Source of the DNA: Candidatus Brevibacterium intestinavium
GTDB taxonomy: Bacteria > Actinomycetota > Actinomycetes > Actinomycetales > Brevibacteriaceae
DNA: 33,834 nucleotides
Direction: 5' to 3'
Assembly: GCA_019117545.1 (NCBI GenBank)
Contig: DWZN01000125.1
Span: forward strand, 1-33,834
Shown piece after piece: positions 31,517 to 33,834 of this stretch (its first letter is position 1; the number at the start of each line of letters is the position of its first letter). The notes under the pieces were generated by a model. That model had not been told where the DNA came from, searched no databases, and worked only from the letters and a program-made list of their open reading frames with translations. A program made the position numbers and the translations under genes.

Positions 31517-33241
31517 TCAGCCGGGGTAGGACGGATCCTCCGCGGCGACGTCGGCGAGCTTCTGCCAGGCATTGGAATTGTACGAATACAGCTCACCCGA
31601 GGAACTGGTCACCAGGATGGAGCGTCCGTCCACTCCCCCGGAGATCCGACTGCCGTCGGAGACCTCACCGAGCTGGGCCGAGGGGCCGGTGACTCCGAGT
31701 CGGAACGGCTGCGCCTTCTCCCCTGATTCCGCCGCCAACGCCACCAGCGAGGTCGATCCCGCCCATGAGACGTCTCTGACCTCGTCGAAGTTCGCGCCCA
31801 CGGCGATCGGGGTCTCGGACAGGCTGTCGCCGGGATTGCCGGCCTTGTCCCGAGGCACTCCGACGACGTCGATCCGGTCGGGTTCGCCCTTGTGGCGGCT
31901 GAGCAGCGCCACACGGGTGCCGTCACGGGAGACCTCGACGTCGACGAGCTGCCGTCCGGCGAGGAAGTCGGCTCCGACGGTGTAGACCTCTCCGTCTCGG
32001 CCCACGGCCTTGAGTTCGCCGTCGTTCTCGGCTTCTCCGGTCCAGGTCGTGTTGAACCTGTCGATGCTGGGACGAACGAGCTTCTCGCCCTTGAGGATCG
32101 CTGTCGCGTCGACCGCATCGGATTTCAGGCGCATGAGTTCCTTGCCGTCATCCTGCAGGTACACGTAGAGAGAGTCGTCGAGGGACACCGCCGGGTCGCT
32201 GGCCTTCGCCTTCTTGAGGTCCGGGCTGTTCTCGACCTTGGCCACGGTGGTGCCGGACACTCGCGAGAGGTGATTGTCGGCCAGGACCACGGGCGGCCCG
32301 TCCACCTGGACCGAGGTGTCGGTCTTCGGCTGCAGACTGGCGGAGACCGCCTGTCCGCCGATGGTCAGCTCGATGCTCGAGATCGAGGGAATGACCTGAA
32401 GGGTCGCGGAGATCTGCTGTCTGATCATGCCCTTCTCCCGATCGGACGGGGCAGGGCTCTGCGGTCCCAGAGCCACGTGCGCGACACCGTTCTCGATCGT
32501 GACGACATTCGAGTCGACGAGTTTCGCACCATCGGGAATCGAGGTGATCACTGCTGATGACAGATAGGGCGCCGGGCCGCTGAGCAGTTCGTTCATCAGC
32601 GCCGTCGGGGTCGAGGACGAGCGCAGGAACCAGCGGGAGTCCGGTACGAGGTAGGAGTAGTCGGAGGTGAAGAACTGCAGCGAATAGTTGAGGAAGATCG
32701 TCTGGAACTCCGCCTGGCTGATGAGCAGTCCGTTCGGGGCCGAGGAGATCCGCCATTCGCCGTTCTCCTGTCGCAGGGAGAACTCCAGCGTCGACTGGGT
32801 GCCGGGCTTGGTCGAGTTGTACACGCCCGAGGAGTCGACGAGTCCGACCACCGGAGCCGACATGGTCAGGGTCTTCTGATCGGAGGTGACCTCGTAGTTG
32901 AGGGAGTCGAGATCCGTGTCGTTGGGCAGCACCGACACGGACTCCTGCGGGCTCCATTCCTGTGCCTCGGCCTCGGTGAGGAAGGATCTGGCCACGGAGA
33001 AGTTGTTGCCGGTGCCGGCACCCGCCGCCAGGAAGCCGCGCACGATCTCGGAGACGCTGTCACCGGGTTCCGGACCGTCGGGGATCCGTGCACTGCTGGC
33101 TGCGGGGTCGCCCGAGTCGTCTTCGATGTGTCCGACCGGGGAGGAGGTCGGGATCGATGAGCAGCCGACCAGAGCAAGCGAAGCGCACACCGACAGGATC
33201 AGCATCGTCACTCGGGATCTTCTGGACCTCATGCTCTTCAT
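31517..33241 (-). CDS. lpqB: Lipoprotein LpqB (MtrAB-associated, GerMN domain)
   Basis: 574 residues. The signal peptide ends in the lipobox LVGC with Cys27 as the lipidated residue, so the protein is anchored on the outer face of the membrane. A GerMN domain spans about 190-300 (TPTALMNELLSGPAPYLSSAVITSIPDGAKL). The C-terminal half is a predicted beta-propeller-like LpqB domain. In mycobacteria LpqB binds the extracellular part of the kinase MtrB and tunes MtrA phosphorylation, linking envelope state to cell division. The ATG at 33241 overlaps the mtrB stop as TGATG and is 6 nt from AAGGAGG; a GTG three nt upstream is too close to that site. Confidence 0.94.
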   Translation of the reverse strand: MKSMRSRRSRVTMLILSVCASLALVGCSSIPTSSPVGHIEDDSGDPAASSARIPDGPEPGDSVSEIVRGFLAAGAGTGNNFSVARSFLTEAEAQEWSPQESVSVLPNDTDLDSLNYEVTSDQKTLTMSAPVVGLVDSSGVYNSTKPGTQSTLEFSLRQENGEWRISSAPNGLLISQAEFQTIFLNYSLQFFTSDYSYLVPDSRWFLRSSSTPTALMNELLSGPAPYLSSAVITSIPDGAKLVDSNVVTIENGVAHVALGPQSPAPSDREKGMIRQQISATLQVIPSISSIELTIGGQAVSASLQPKTDTSVQVDGPPVVLADNHLSRVSGTTVAKVENSPDLKKAKASDPAVSLDDSLYVYLQDDGKELMRLKSDAVDATAILKGEKLVRPSIDRFNTTWTGEAENDGELKAVGRDGEVYTVGADFLAGRQLVDVEVSRDGTRVALLSRHKGEPDRIDVVGVPRDKAGNPGDSLSETPIAVGANFDEVRDVSWAGSTSLVALAAESGEKAQPFRLGVTGPSAQLGEVSDGSRISGGVDGRSILVTSSSGELYSYNSNAWQKLADVAAEDPSYPG

Positions 33242-33834
33242 CACCGTCCTCCTTCGCCGTCGCCCTCGCCGTTCGCGCCCATGTCGTCGTCTTCGCCGGG
33301 AGCTCCCGGATCGTCATCCTCACCGCGGGCGTTCGTGTCGTCACCAGGGACGCTCGTGTCGTGGCCGGGGGCGCTCGTGTCGTGGCCGGGGGCGTCCGTG
33401 TCCTCGCCCGCATCTGGGGCCTCCGTGCCTTCGCCGGGAGCTCCCGGGCCGTCGGCGGAGTGGTCGTCGGTCGGGGCGATCGGGGAATCGGGTCCGACGA
33501 GCTCTCCCAGCACCGTTTCCCGACCGGCCGCGTCATCGCCGCCCTGCCCGGTCGGTGAGTCCGCATCCTCGCTCGTGTCTTCCACGCTGCCCCCGGCGGC
33601 ACTCGGCTCAGCGTCGTCCGGGGTGTTCTCACCGGACTCATCGGCGTGGCCCGTCCGGGCCGGTTCCTGCTGATCGGTCTCGACGACGATCGGGATCGAC
33701 CCTGTCTGGATCCGCACGGATCCGTCCGAGGACAGCGGACCCGCCACGAGCGCGGCCCCCTTGATCTGAGCATCGCGCGGCGGCAGCGGCAGCGGCGAGG
33801 AGGTGATCTCCTGATCCGGTCGCCGCGGAATCGT
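33241..33834 (-). CDS. mtrB: Sensor histidine kinase MtrB, C-terminal end only, with long acidic tail
   Basis: Only the last 197 residues lie in the window. The first visible residues (TIPRRPDQEITSSPLPLPP) look like the end of the ATPase domain of MtrB, and the coupling to lpqB supports the call. About 165 residues of Asp/Glu/Gly/Ala/Pro-rich low-complexity sequence follow, with a heptapeptide repeat APGHDTS encoded by a 21-bp tandem repeat. This tail is cytoplasmic if the kinase has normal topology. It is long for the family as I know it. MtrB with MtrA controls cell-wall hydrolases and division. The kinase core cannot be checked here. Confidence 0.8.
   Translation of the reverse strand, partial: TIPRRPDQEITSSPLPLPPRDAQIKGAALVAGPLSSDGSVRIQTGSIPIVVETDQQEPARTGHADESGENTPDDAEPSAAGGSVEDTSEDADSPTGQGGDDAAGRETVLGELVGPDSPIAPTDDHSADGPGAPGEGTEAPDAGEDTDAPGHDTSAPGHDTSVPGDDTNARGEDDDPGAPGEDDDMGANGEGDGEGGR
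33330..33413. repeat. 21-bp tandem repeat in the mtrB tail
   Basis: Two exact 21-bp units lie at 33351-33371 and 33372-33392, flanked by diverged copies from about 33330 and to about 33413. The unit is a multiple of three and encodes a heptapeptide with core APGHDTS, so copy-number change keeps the frame. Confidence 0.85.

Noticed and set aside
33330..33413. Tandem 21-bp repeats as a CRISPR array
   Set aside because: Units are directly adjacent without spacers, in frame with the mtrB coding sequence, and no cas genes are present.

Overview
The window is chromosomal DNA from a GC-rich actinobacterium. The diagnostic genes are a mycothiol S-conjugate amidase (Mca), a WhiB1-type iron-sulfur regulator, an AccA3-type acyl-CoA carboxylase alpha chain, the giant NAD-glutamate dehydrogenase, and the MtrB-LpqB cell-envelope sensor pair. 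Gene content and style resemble Micrococcales, with Brevibacterium or a near relative as my best guess. That genus call rests on memory, not on a search. I see no prophage, insertion sequence, CRISPR array, rRNA or tRNA gene.

Layout. (1) 1-5664: a block with the same gene content as M. tuberculosis Rv1080c-Rv1086: Z-prenyl diphosphate synthase (cut by the window edge), TrhA membrane protein, small membrane protein plus mca, DUF4307 protein and greA, then an AI-2E-type exporter. (2) 5729-9264: degenerate SGNH protein, Maf pyrophosphatase and the biotin-carrying carboxylase alpha chain. (3) 9324-13113: an ECF42-type sigma factor translationally coupled to a YCII/DGPF protein, then an LpdA-like quinone reductase and a gamma-carbonic anhydrase-like protein. 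(4) 13376-20363: whiB1 facing a PdtaS-type histidine kinase (an adjacency also found in M. tuberculosis), then the 1625-residue NAD-glutamate dehydrogenase. (5) 20505-25866: the least understood part. It holds a DUF2505 protein, an operon of SAF-domain membrane protein, CpaE/MinD-like ATPase without a Walker A lysine and a DUF6912-like protein, a BldC-like HTH protein, a duplicated small beta-domain protein, a membrane LysM protein and an Rv3235-family protein. (6) 25903-33834: secA, a YcaQ/AlkX-like winged-helix protein, long-form hpf, comF, lpqB and the C-terminal end of mtrB, all on the minus strand, in the order seen around M. tuberculosis Rv3240c-Rv3245c apart from the winged-helix gene.

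How the parts connect. Most genes are housekeeping: envelope lipid carrier synthesis, mycothiol detoxification, transcript cleavage, lipid precursor carboxylation, glutamate catabolism, protein export, ribosome hibernation and envelope sensing. Coupling is tight, with 1-4 nt overlaps at mca/small membrane protein, SGNH/maf, YCII/sigma, SAF/CpaE-like, LysM/Rv3235-like and mtrB/lpqB. Many gene ends carry strong hairpins that mostly lack a U-tract.

The most interesting signals are: an intrinsic terminator only about 10-40 nt downstream of a likely greA promoter; a match to the ECF42 promoter signature in front of the YCII-sigma operon; a perfect 26-bp hairpin between whiB1 and the kinase gene; and the uncharacterised SAF / CpaE-like / HTH / LysM island with operator-like dyads.
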